The translations under genes were made by a program, and so were the position numbers. The notes beneath the pieces were generated by a model. The model had not been told where the DNA came from, ran no database searches, and worked only from the letters and a program-made list of their open reading frames with translations. This document shows positions 1-5,492 of a stretch of DNA of 5,492 nt, in pieces. Source of the stretch: Pseudomonadota bacterium (lineage in GTDB: Bacteria > Pseudomonadota > Alphaproteobacteria > Parvibaculales > Parvibaculaceae); contig JAJXZC010000781.1 of the NCBI GenBank assembly GCA_021780275.1, positions 1-5,492 of the forward strand, in the 5' to 3' direction. Position 1 is the stretch's first letter; each line of letters opens with the position of its first letter.

Positions 1-52
1 AGCATATAAAATAGCGGAATGACACGCGCATATATTTTACGGAATATATAAA
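1..52 (+). promoter_or_regulatory. AT-rich leader of gene 1 with a 7-bp inverted repeat
   Basis: The 52 bases before the first gene are AT-rich. A perfect inverted repeat, ATATATT at 30-36 and AATATAT at 43-49, is separated by six bases and ends 3 bases before the ATG. A TATAAA word at 5-10 could be a -10 box, but its -35 would be outside the window. The only ribosome-binding-like sequence is a weak GGAA at 41-44, which partly overlaps the right arm of the repeat. A protein bound there, or the RNA hairpin, could therefore limit translation. AT-rich palindromes of this length arise easily by chance, so this is only a candidate control site. Confidence 0.3.
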
Positions 53-748
53 ATGAAAATAGATAAATTCGTCGTCAAAATCCGCGAAAAAGTCGCCGAA
101 CTGCAAGAAGAATTCGACAAGAACGCGGAAGAACGGCGCAAGAAATTCCGCTACAGTATCGAGCAGGGCAAGGTCGTCTTCGAACAGGCGGCCGTGTTGC
201 GCCACCGCCTGGCGCGGATGAAGCTCTCAAAGTTCCTCATCGATTCCAAACTCGGCGCCGTGATCACCGCGCCGCTGATTTACAGCCTGATCGTGCCGAT
301 CGCGCTGCTGGATCTTTTCATGACCGTCTACCAGCACGTCAACTTCCGCGTTTACCGCATACCGCGGGTGAAGCGCGCGGAATTCATCGTCATGGACAGG
401 AAATATCTCGCTTATCTCAACATCATCCAGAAGGTCAACTGCATCTATTGCGAATACGCCAACGGCGTGATCGCCTACGCCCGCGAGATCGCCTGCCGCA
501 CGGAGCAGTTCTGGTGCCCGATCAAGCACGCCCGCAAGGTGACCGGCGCGCACAGATGCTACAACGATTTCATCGAATACGGCGACAGCGAAAATTTCAG
601 CAGGAAATACCGCATCCAGCGCGAGAAATCCCGCATGCAGGAAACGCCGCACATAGATTCAGGGCGCGAAACGCCCGGCGATTCAGGGCGCGAGGCGCGC
701 CCTGTGAATTCAAACGATGCAGCGAACGACGAAGCCGGAACTTTATAA
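53..748 (+). CDS. Conserved hypothetical membrane-associated protein with a Cys/His-rich core
   Basis: Complete 231-residue protein of unknown function. Residues 1-55 are highly charged and probably helical or coiled-coil. Residues about 68-95 are hydrophobic and form one long membrane segment or a hairpin. The following region carries NCIYCEYANG (C130, C133), then C148, RTEQFWCPIKHA (C155, H159), H167 and C169. I recall similar uncharacterised proteobacterial proteins with this CxxC and WCPIKHA pattern, but cannot search to confirm it. The spacing would suit metal or Fe-S binding, or a redox pair; that is inference. The tail after about residue 183 is polar and low in complexity and contains DSGRE twice, encoded by a duplicated hairpin sequence. 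ATG 53 is the first start visible, with only a weak GGAA before it. The gene converges with trhO, 10 bp away, with no terminator visible between them. The gene call is firm; the function is unknown. Confidence 0.85.
   Translation: MKIDKFVVKIREKVAELQEEFDKNAEERRKKFRYSIEQGKVVFEQAAVLRHRLARMKLSKFLIDSKLGAVITAPLIYSLIVPIALLDLFMTVYQHVNFRVYRIPRVKRAEFIVMDRKYLAYLNIIQKVNCIYCEYANGVIAYAREIACRTEQFWCPIKHARKVTGAHRCYNDFIEYGDSENFSRKYRIQREKSRMQETPHIDSGRETPGDSGREARPVNSNDAANDEAGTL
656..703 (+). repeat. Tandem pair of 24-bp hairpin-forming repeats inside the 3' end of gene 1
   Basis: GATTCAGGGCGCGA occurs at 656-669 and again at 680-693, a period of exactly 24 bp, so the reading frame is kept. Each copy folds. The first has GGGCG (662-666) pairing with CGCCC (672-676) around a 5-base loop. 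The second has AGGGCGCG (685-692) pairing with CGCGCCCT (696-703) around a 3-base loop, and its flanks ATTC and GAAT can pair further across a 2-base bulge. The repeats encode the DSGRE-containing tail of the protein. No T-run follows on either strand, so this is not a classical Rho-independent terminator, although it sits near the convergent gene end. It resembles a small interspersed palindromic element. Confidence 0.65.
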
Positions 749-758
749 CCGCCAGGCG

Positions 759-1688
759 TCACCGCTGCCTTGCGCCGATGTGCTTTTCGCCGCGTTCTTC
801 CGCCAGCAGCACCTGCTTGTGACGCTCCGCCGCCGCGGCTTTTTTCTCCGGCGTCAGGATGTCGTGGCAACACGGGCAGGCGACGCCTTCGATATATTTG
901 GGGCTCTTTTTGTCTTCCGCGCCGACGGGGCGGCGGCACGACGGACAAAGCGCGTAAGAGCCTGTTTCCAGCCCGTGCTTCACCGTCACGCGGCGGTCGA
1001 AGACGAAGCATTCGCCCTGCCACAGGCTGTCTTTTTCCGGCACCGTTTCAAGATATTTGAGGATGCCGCCCTTGAGGTGATAGACTTCCTCGAACCCGAG
1101 CTTCTTCATGTAGGCCGAGGCCTTTTCGCAGCGGATGCCGCCGGTGCAGAACATGGCGACTTTCCTGTGTTTTTGGTTGTCGAGGTTGCGCGCGACGTAG
1201 GAAGGGAATTCGCGGAAGCTTTGCGTTTCGGGATTGACCGCGCCCCTGAACGTGCCGACGGCGACTTCGTAATCGTTGCGCGTGTCGATAAGGATGGTTT
1301 CAGGATCCGAAATCAGCGCGTTCCATTCGCGCGGATCGACATAGGCGCCAACGATTTCATTCGGGTTCACGTCCGGCAAACCGATGGTAACGATCTCTTT
1401 TTTGACGCGCACCTTCATGCGGTGAAAAGGCGTTTCTTCCGCGGCGGATTCCTTGTGTTCGAGGTCATGCAATCCCGGGCAGGCGCGCAAAAAAGAGAGG
1501 ACGGCATCGATGCCCGCCCGCGTGCCGGCGATCGTGCCGTTGACGCCTTCCTCCGCCAGCAACAGCGTGCCGCAGATATCGTGCCGCGCGCAGACGGAAG
1601 CGGTTTCTGCGCGCAATTCTTCCAGCCCGTCAAGCGAGGCGAACGCGTAGAGGGCGGCGACGACGTATCTTTCCGGACTGTTTTTCAT
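759..1688 (-). CDS. trhO: tRNA uridine(34) hydroxylase, rhodanese-fold family (TrhO/YceA)
   Basis: Complete 309-residue protein. TrhO is a cytoplasmic enzyme that carries out oxygen-dependent hydroxylation of uridine 34 in the tRNA anticodon. The product, 5-hydroxyuridine, is the precursor of the mo5U and cmo5U wobble modifications. Residues 1 to about 110 form the family's N-terminal domain, including the EEGVNGTIAG stretch at 46-55. Residues about 126-220 are the rhodanese domain, with the active-site loop FCTGGIRCEKAS (C181 catalytic, C187 also conserved) and the LKGGIL segment after it. The C-terminal part has a cysteine cluster (C248, C251, C271, C273, C274) framing the family signature SPKYIEGVACPCC. 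Length and domain order look normal. ATG 1688 is the first in-frame start after the upstream gene and has only a weak Shine-Dalgarno-like sequence (GGGA, 11 bases away). It lies 47 bp downstream of the GGDEF-EAL gene on the same strand, so co-transcription is possible. It converges with gene 1. Confidence 0.96.
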   Translation of the reverse strand: MKNSPERYVVAALYAFASLDGLEELRAETASVCARHDICGTLLLAEEGVNGTIAGTRAGIDAVLSFLRACPGLHDLEHKESAAEETPFHRMKVRVKKEIVTIGLPDVNPNEIVGAYVDPREWNALISDPETILIDTRNDYEVAVGTFRGAVNPETQSFREFPSYVARNLDNQKHRKVAMFCTGGIRCEKASAYMKKLGFEEVYHLKGGILKYLETVPEKDSLWQGECFVFDRRVTVKHGLETGSYALCPSCRRPVGAEDKKSPKYIEGVACPCCHDILTPEKKAAAAERHKQVLLAEERGEKHIGARQR

Positions 1689-1735
1689 GGCTTCTTATAT
1701 CCCGCAAAAACCCGAAAAAGCAATGATTTTCGTTG

Positions 1736-3820
1736 CTATGACGCGGTATCCTTGCCGACGACGTGCAATCTGTCGCGCACAAGCCCGCGGTTATAGGCGG
1801 CCACGTATTCTTCGAACCTGGCCGAAGGCAGCGGGCGGGTATACTGGAAGCCTTGCGCCTCGTCGCACCCCTGATCCTTGAGGAACGAGAGGTGGAAAGC
1901 GGTTTCAACCCCTTCGGCGAGCACTTTCACGCCGAGGCTGTGGCCGAGGGTAATGATGGTCTTGACGATGGCGGCGTCTTCCTCGTTGATCAGCGCGTTG
2001 CGGATGAACGACGGGTCGATCTTCAGCCGGTCGACGGGGAAGGAGCGCAACGCCGCGAGCGACGAATAGCCCGTGCCGAAGTCGTCGACGGCGAGGCGAA
2101 CCCCCAACTCGTGCAACTGGCGCAAGGTGTCTATCGACGTCGGCATGTCTTCCATGAAGACGCTTTCCGTGATCTCAAGCTCCAGAAGGCGGGCGTCGAA
2201 TCCCGTCTCGCCGAGGATGCGCGCGACAGACGCGACGATATCGCCGCGGTGAAACTGCATCGAGGTGATGTTGACGGCGATGGAAATGGGCGCGCCGCCT
2301 TTGTCCCGCCATTCCTTTCCGGTCTTGCAGGCCCTGCGCAATACCCATTCGCCAAGCGGAATGATGAGCCCGGTTTGCTCCGCGACCTGCACGAACTCTT
2401 CAAGCGGCACGAGATGGCTGCCTTCCGGGCTGTTGTCGGGGCAGTGCCAGCGCAGCAACGCCTCCGAGCCGACGATCGCGCCGGTGGCAAGATCGAATTG
2501 CGGCTGGAAGTAAAGTTGTAGCTGGTCGGTCTGCATCGCCTCGCGCAAATCGCCGAGAAGGTGGAAACGCTTGTGCACGGCGAGATCGAGATCGTCGGAA
2601 TAATAACGTATCGCGTCGCGCCCGTCGTCCTTGGCGCGGCTGAGCGCGATGTCGGCGTTTTTCATGATGGCATGCGAATCGTGGCCGTCGTAAGGCGCCG
2701 TCGCCACGCCCACGGAGACGCGCACGGCGAATTCCTCCTGAAGGATATTGACCGGCGCCGCGAGAGACTCGAGAAAATGGCCGAGAATTTCCGAACCATC
2801 CTGGTCCGTATAATCGAGAAGCGTCATGACGGCAAACGTATCCGCATTCAGCCGCGACACGACGGCGGAGGCCGGCGCGGCGCCGACCAGCCGTCTGCCG
2901 ACCGCTTCGAGGAACCGGTCTCCTATTTCCTGCCCCATGGTGTTGTTGAGATCGCGGAAATGGTCGATGTCGATAAAAAACACGCTGAGACGCCTGTTTT
3001 CTCCCTTGACCTTGCGCTTGATCGCCTCTTCGAGTTTTTCCATGAAAAGGATCCTGTTCGGCAGGCCGGTCAGCGTATCGTAATAGGCGAGGCGGTGGAT
3101 ACGCTCTTCCGTCTGACGTTCCATTTGCTTTATGTTCCAGGCGTTTTTGCGGATCAGGCTGTTGGCGATGCGCAAGGTGACGCCGATCTCGTCGCGTCCT
3201 TCCTTTCCCGCGCCGAGAATGTCCGGCTCCTTGGGATTTTTTGCCGCGTTAATGAGATTTTTCTGCAGCGTCAATACAGGCTCCAGCAGCCACTGGCCGA
3301 GCACGAGCATCAGGATGCTGGTGACAAGCCCCGCCATGAGAAGGAATATGACGATGGATTTCTCCGTGAAACGCGCGACCGCAGCGAGCACCCGCGACGA
3401 GTCGATCGAGGCGACGATGTTGAACGGGCTGTTTATATCCGAAGGACGGTAGACGACTTCGTATCTGTTTTGCGCTGAGGTCAGGTAGTTCTTTATGCCC
3501 TGCGGCGGCAAGGTGGTGCCTTCGCCGTAGGAAATGATCTGGTTGTCGTCAAGCCCGTATATCGTGAGGCCGCGCACAGGGCTGGTCGCCATGATGCGGC
3601 TGGCGGCGGCAAGATCAAGCGGAATGGCGTTTCTCCGCAAGCTTTCGGAAGTGGTTTTTTCAAGATGCTGCACGATGGCCGTGCGCGCGACGGCGCGCAG
3701 TTGCGCCAGTTGGGTCGCCTCGAAGCTGTGTTTCGAATAATAAAGCGCCGCGCCCTGAACGAGCAGGATCACGGCAAAAACGGTCAGCGTGATGCGCCAG
3801 CTCAAACGGCTGCGCCACAT
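1736..3820 (-). CDS. Membrane HAMP-GGDEF-EAL protein, probable cyclic-di-GMP phosphodiesterase with a degenerate GGDEF
   Basis: With ATG 3820 as start the protein has 694 residues. TM1 is about 10-29, an extracytoplasmic sensor region is about 30-154, TM2 is about 155-177, HAMP is about 179-231 (P181, DEIG at 210-213), GGDEF is about 246-411 and EAL is about 430-680. The GGDEF domain keeps DTLTGLPNR and FFIDIDHFRDLN, but the signature reads LNADTF (325-329), and the inhibitory RxxD site is absent. It probably cannot make cyclic-di-GMP. The EAL domain keeps EALLRW (453-458), AVNIT (N517), LEITE (548-552), DDFGTGYSS (D579, D580), LKID (K600), EGVE (636-639) and QGF (Q656), the pattern of an active phosphodiesterase that linearises cyclic-di-GMP to pGpG. 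I chose ATG 3820 because GGAGGG lies 10 bases upstream and TM1 follows directly. A GTG at 3937 would add 39 residues but has little ribosome-binding signal. Confidence 0.92.
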   Translation of the reverse strand: MWRSRLSWRITLTVFAVILLVQGAALYYSKHSFEATQLAQLRAVARTAIVQHLEKTTSESLRRNAIPLDLAAASRIMATSPVRGLTIYGLDDNQIISYGEGTTLPPQGIKNYLTSAQNRYEVVYRPSDINSPFNIVASIDSSRVLAAVARFTEKSIVIFLLMAGLVTSILMLVLGQWLLEPVLTLQKNLINAAKNPKEPDILGAGKEGRDEIGVTLRIANSLIRKNAWNIKQMERQTEERIHRLAYYDTLTGLPNRILFMEKLEEAIKRKVKGENRRLSVFFIDIDHFRDLNNTMGQEIGDRFLEAVGRRLVGAAPASAVVSRLNADTFAVMTLLDYTDQDGSEILGHFLESLAAPVNILQEEFAVRVSVGVATAPYDGHDSHAIMKNADIALSRAKDDGRDAIRYYSDDLDLAVHKRFHLLGDLREAMQTDQLQLYFQPQFDLATGAIVGSEALLRWHCPDNSPEGSHLVPLEEFVQVAEQTGLIIPLGEWVLRRACKTGKEWRDKGGAPISIAVNITSMQFHRGDIVASVARILGETGFDARLLELEITESVFMEDMPTSIDTLRQLHELGVRLAVDDFGTGYSSLAALRSFPVDRLKIDPSFIRNALINEEDAAIVKTIITLGHSLGVKVLAEGVETAFHLSFLKDQGCDEAQGFQYTRPLPSARFEEYVAAYNRGLVRDRLHVVGKDTAS

Positions 3821-3830
3821 GTGCGGAACG

Positions 3831-3836
3831 CCCTCC
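3831..3836 (-). promoter_or_regulatory. Ribosome binding site GGAGGG supporting the ATG start at 3820
   Basis: On the minus strand GGAGGG ends 10 bases before ATG 3820. This is the best Shine-Dalgarno match near any candidate start of the GGDEF-EAL gene. The GTG at 3937 has only TGGAA close to it, and the internal ATG at 3862 has a GGAAGG directly abutting the codon, which is too near. This favours the 694-residue form over the 733-residue form. The spacing is slightly long, so the choice is not certain. Confidence 0.55.
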
Positions 3837-4125
3837 AGATGCGGTGGCGGCTCGCCCTGCATCCCTTCCGTCGCCCTTGCGCGAAAAGGAGGCGTATTCC
3901 ATCCTGACAGTTTGTTTTTCACAGCCTGAACCCCCACGATTCCAGCATGCGCGCTGAAAGCTATATATGATATTCATTCTATTCCATTTTCTTGAATTAT
4001 TGATTAACAACTGCATAACGTTGGAAAGAATACATTCATAAATTAACCGTTTTTTTACTTTTAAAGACTGCAAACTCCGTTCTTTTTCAGCCGGATATGA
4101 AGCCGTGGGAAATTATATTGTGAAT

Positions 4126-4156
4126 TTGTTAAGAGAGTGATGTTAATCTTTATAAC
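4126..4156 (+). promoter_or_regulatory. Candidate promoter of the sensor gene
   Basis: A TATAAC hexamer at 4151-4156 matches the sigma-70 -10 consensus at five of six positions. TTGTTA at 4126-4131 could be a -35 box, but the 19-base spacing is longer than ideal. Transcription would begin near 4163, placing the GCCGGA/TCCGGC hairpin at the very 5' end of the mRNA. It would also exclude the in-frame ATG at 4140 as start, which supports ATG 4200. This is pattern matching only. Confidence 0.28.
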
Positions 4157-4163
4157 TGGCAAA

Positions 4164-4179
4164 GCCGGATTTTTCCGGC
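4164..4179 (+). promoter_or_regulatory. 6-bp GC-rich hairpin in the leader of the sensor gene
   Basis: GCCGGA (4164-4169) and TCCGGC (4174-4179) pair perfectly around a TTTT loop. They are followed at once by GGGGAG (4180-4185), a Shine-Dalgarno-like sequence that lies rather far (14 bases) from ATG 4200. No T-run follows on the plus strand, and only three Ts follow on the minus strand, so it is not a convincing terminator. It could shape access to the ribosome-binding region or protect the 5' end of the mRNA. Confidence 0.4.
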
Positions 4180-4199
4180 GGGGAGACGAAAGAAAAGCA

Positions 4200-5492
4200 A
4201 TGATGGACAATGGCCCGTTATCCGACAGGTTGTCGCAAAATCCGCCAGCGGAGCCGCTGAAAGGGCGGGAAACATCCTTTAAAAAGGTCACCGTCTTCAA
4301 AACGCGCACCAAGCTTCTCGGCATCTGCGTCCTGATGTTCGCGGGCTTGTTCTACGCCAACAAGGTCATCATCGCCCAGACCCGGGCCAGCAACAAGTCG
4401 ATCGAAAGCCAAAGCCGGATCATGGCCAATCAGGCCGTCTTGTCCGACACCATCAGCTGCTTCGGCGCCGTCAAGTTCTGGTTCGCCATCCTCGACAACG
4501 GCCTGCGCAAAACGCCCGTCCAGCTCCCCGACCAAAGCGCCGAGCGCGGCGTTAGATGCAATCTCAGCAGGTTCGGCGACTACCTGCAAAACCTCGAGGA
4601 TTTCACGACAGAAGGCGCGGCGGTCGAGAAGAACTATAAAATGATGCGCGACCTGCCGCGCGTGGCGATGAACGATTATATCAGCGGCAACCCGCAGCAG
4701 GGCCAAAAAGTGATGGCCGAAGCCTATAGCAGGATCGCCGTGATCGACAATGATCTTCGCGCGATCTCAACGAAGATCAACGAGGAGTCGTCGGATCTCT
4801 CCGCGCGGGCTTTCACGGAATCGGCGCACTTCCGCAAGTTTCCCTTGCTGTTCCTCGTTTTCGGCATCGGCGGGATATTGCTGATCAACGCGGTGATCTT
4901 TTTCAACATCTTCAAGCCGATGGAAAACATCATCTCGACCATGGTCGACGCGAGCCAGGACCCGCACCACACGGAGAATTACATCATCCGGCACGAAGGC
5001 GCTGACGACGAGGTGGGCGAGGTGATCATGGCGCTGAACAGCCTTTTGCTGCAGGTGCACGAAGGTTTCCGCCGCGCCGAGGAAGCCGAACAGCAAAGCA
5101 CCGCCGCGGCCCGGCAGCTGGACGCCATCTTCAACAGCGTCGCGGACGGCCTCATCACCATAGATGCGGCGGGCGACATCGTCGCCTTCAACAAAAGCGC
5201 CTGCAGCATTTTCGGCTACGACAGGCAGACGATCCGTCAGAAAAAGATCGGCGACTTCCTGACGCCCGACACCGCCATACAATACATGCAGGAAGTGCAG
5301 GATTTCATCAGCGGCGGGGTCAGCAATCACGTCGACGGCGGCCTGCAGGAAGTGACCGGCGTAAAATCCGACGGCACGGAATTTCCCGTCGAGCTTGGCG
5401 TGACAAGCGTCACGCGCGAGGACGGTCACCCCGTTTTCGTCAACGTCTTCCGCGACATCGCCTACCGCAAGGACCTCGAACGGCAGCTGGTG
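4200..5492 (+). CDS. Membrane sensor with HAMP and PAS domains, 3' end cut by the window
   Basis: An open frame runs to the window edge without a stop: 431 residues seen, C-terminus missing. Residues 38-58 are TM1. Residues 59-213 form an extracytoplasmic domain that looks all-helical. TM2 is 214-237. A HAMP domain follows at about 238-290, with the conserved proline P240 (FKPMENI) and the DEVGEV turn at 270-275. A PAS domain spans about 302-418, beginning QLDAIFNSVADGLITID, with AFNKSACSIFGY in the middle and ending in VNVFRDIAYRK. A linker helix (KDLERQL) then leads into the missing output domain. Such proteins usually end in a histidine kinase, GGDEF or GGDEF-EAL domain; the sequence seen does not decide. 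ATG 4200 is followed directly by a second in-frame ATG at 4203, and another in-frame ATG at 4140 (preceded by GTG 4137) would add 20 residues. Shine-Dalgarno signals are weak for all. It diverges from the GGDEF-EAL gene. Confidence 0.88.
   Translation, partial: MMDNGPLSDRLSQNPPAEPLKGRETSFKKVTVFKTRTKLLGICVLMFAGLFYANKVIIAQTRASNKSIESQSRIMANQAVLSDTISCFGAVKFWFAILDNGLRKTPVQLPDQSAERGVRCNLSRFGDYLQNLEDFTTEGAAVEKNYKMMRDLPRVAMNDYISGNPQQGQKVMAEAYSRIAVIDNDLRAISTKINEESSDLSARAFTESAHFRKFPLLFLVFGIGGILLINAVIFFNIFKPMENIISTMVDASQDPHHTENYIIRHEGADDEVGEVIMALNSLLLQVHEGFRRAEEAEQQSTAAARQLDAIFNSVADGLITIDAAGDIVAFNKSACSIFGYDRQTIRQKKIGDFLTPDTAIQYMQEVQDFISGGVSNHVDGGLQEVTGVKSDGTEFPVELGVTSVTREDGHPVFVNVFRDIAYRKDLERQLV

Larger units (their letters stand above)
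3821..4199. promoter_or_regulatory. Divergent control region between the GGDEF-EAL gene and the sensor gene
   Basis: This 379-bp stretch separates two divergent starts. Its core, 3961-4070, is about 25% GC by direct count, against much GC-richer flanking genes, which fits back-to-back promoters. TTAA words occur at 4004-4007, 4043-4046 and 4061-4064. TTAACAACTGCATAA at 4004-4018 is one base off the TTAA-N7-TTAA pattern of CtrA sites in alphaproteobacteria. For the minus-strand gene, TTCAAG (3991-3996) and TATCAT (3967-3972), 18 bases apart, form a modest promoter candidate. The part from 3821 to 3937 is open in frame with the GGDEF-EAL gene and is either leader or an N-terminal extension. I see no RNA gene or other convincing small gene here. 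Confidence 0.5.

Noticed and set aside
685..703. Hairpin near the convergent gene ends as a bidirectional terminator
   Set aside because: The stem is strong but no T-run follows on either strand, and the hairpin lies inside gene 1. It is better described as a repeat element.
559..1023. Minus-strand open frame of 154 codons spanning the ends of gene 1 and trhO
   Set aside because: It overlaps two real genes in another frame and its product is rich in Arg, Gly and Pro with no motif.
1689..1735. Possible Rho-independent terminator between the GGDEF-EAL gene and trhO
   Set aside because: The minus strand has CGAAAA and TTTTCG that could pair around 8 bases, followed by GGGTTTTT, but the stem is short and mostly A-T. 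It is too weak to call, and co-transcription of the two genes remains open.
717..1796. Long plus-strand open frame of 359 codons opposite trhO
   Set aside because: It is antisense to a clearly recognisable trhO with intact family motifs. Its product has no recognisable domain and shows the Arg/Ala/Asp/Val-rich composition typical of the reverse frame of a GC-rich gene.
2561..3478. Plus-strand open frame of 305 codons opposite the GGDEF-EAL gene
   Set aside because: It lies wholly antisense to the catalytic and HAMP regions of a well-supported gene, has no recognisable motif, and is explained by reverse-frame GC bias.
4061..4324. Minus-strand open frame of 87 codons in the divergent region
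   Set aside because: Half of it is antisense to the sensor gene start, the rest lies in the AT-rich control region, and the product has no recognisable feature.
4218..5429. Two minus-strand open frames (4218-4706 and 4767-5429) near the right end
   Set aside because: Both are antisense to the sensor gene, whose plus-strand frame shows TM, HAMP and PAS features in order. Their products are biased Asp/Val/Ala-rich sequences with no domain.

Overview
This 5.5-kb window looks like chromosomal DNA from a Gram-negative proteobacterium. An alphaproteobacterium is my best guess, from the GC-rich coding DNA, the short AT-rich control region rich in TTAA words, and the membrane-bound cyclic-di-GMP architecture. 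The guess rests on general character, not on a marker gene. I see no tRNA, rRNA, CRISPR array, transposase, integrase or attachment site.

Layout: (1) 53-748 (+) encodes a 231-residue membrane-associated protein of unknown function. It has a compact Cys/His-rich conserved core, and its tail is encoded by a tandem pair of DNA hairpins. (2) 759-1688 (-) is trhO (yceA), the rhodanese-fold tRNA U34 hydroxylase. It converges on gene 1 with a 10-bp gap. (3) 1736-3820 (-), possibly extending to a GTG at 3937, encodes a two-TM HAMP-GGDEF-EAL protein. Its GGDEF signature is degenerate (NADTF), while every EAL catalytic motif is intact. It is most likely a cyclic-di-GMP phosphodiesterase, and it lies 47 bp upstream of trhO on the same strand. 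(4) About 3821-4199 is a divergent control region with a very AT-rich core (about 25% GC over 3961-4070). (5) 4200 to the window edge (+) is the first 431 codons of a membrane sensor: TM, helical extracytoplasmic domain, TM, HAMP, PAS. Its output domain lies outside the window.

Genes 3 and 4 form a divergent signalling pair with a similar plan (two TMs flanking a sensor region, then HAMP). One is the probable cyclic-di-GMP breaker; the other is either a histidine kinase or a diguanylate cyclase/phosphodiesterase. trhO and gene 1 have no visible functional link to that pair. I found no clearly new multi-gene system. The observations most worth checking are the degenerate GGDEF fused to an intact EAL, the hairpin repeats inside the 3' end of gene 1, the conserved Cys/His core of gene 1, and the hairpin in the leader of the sensor gene.
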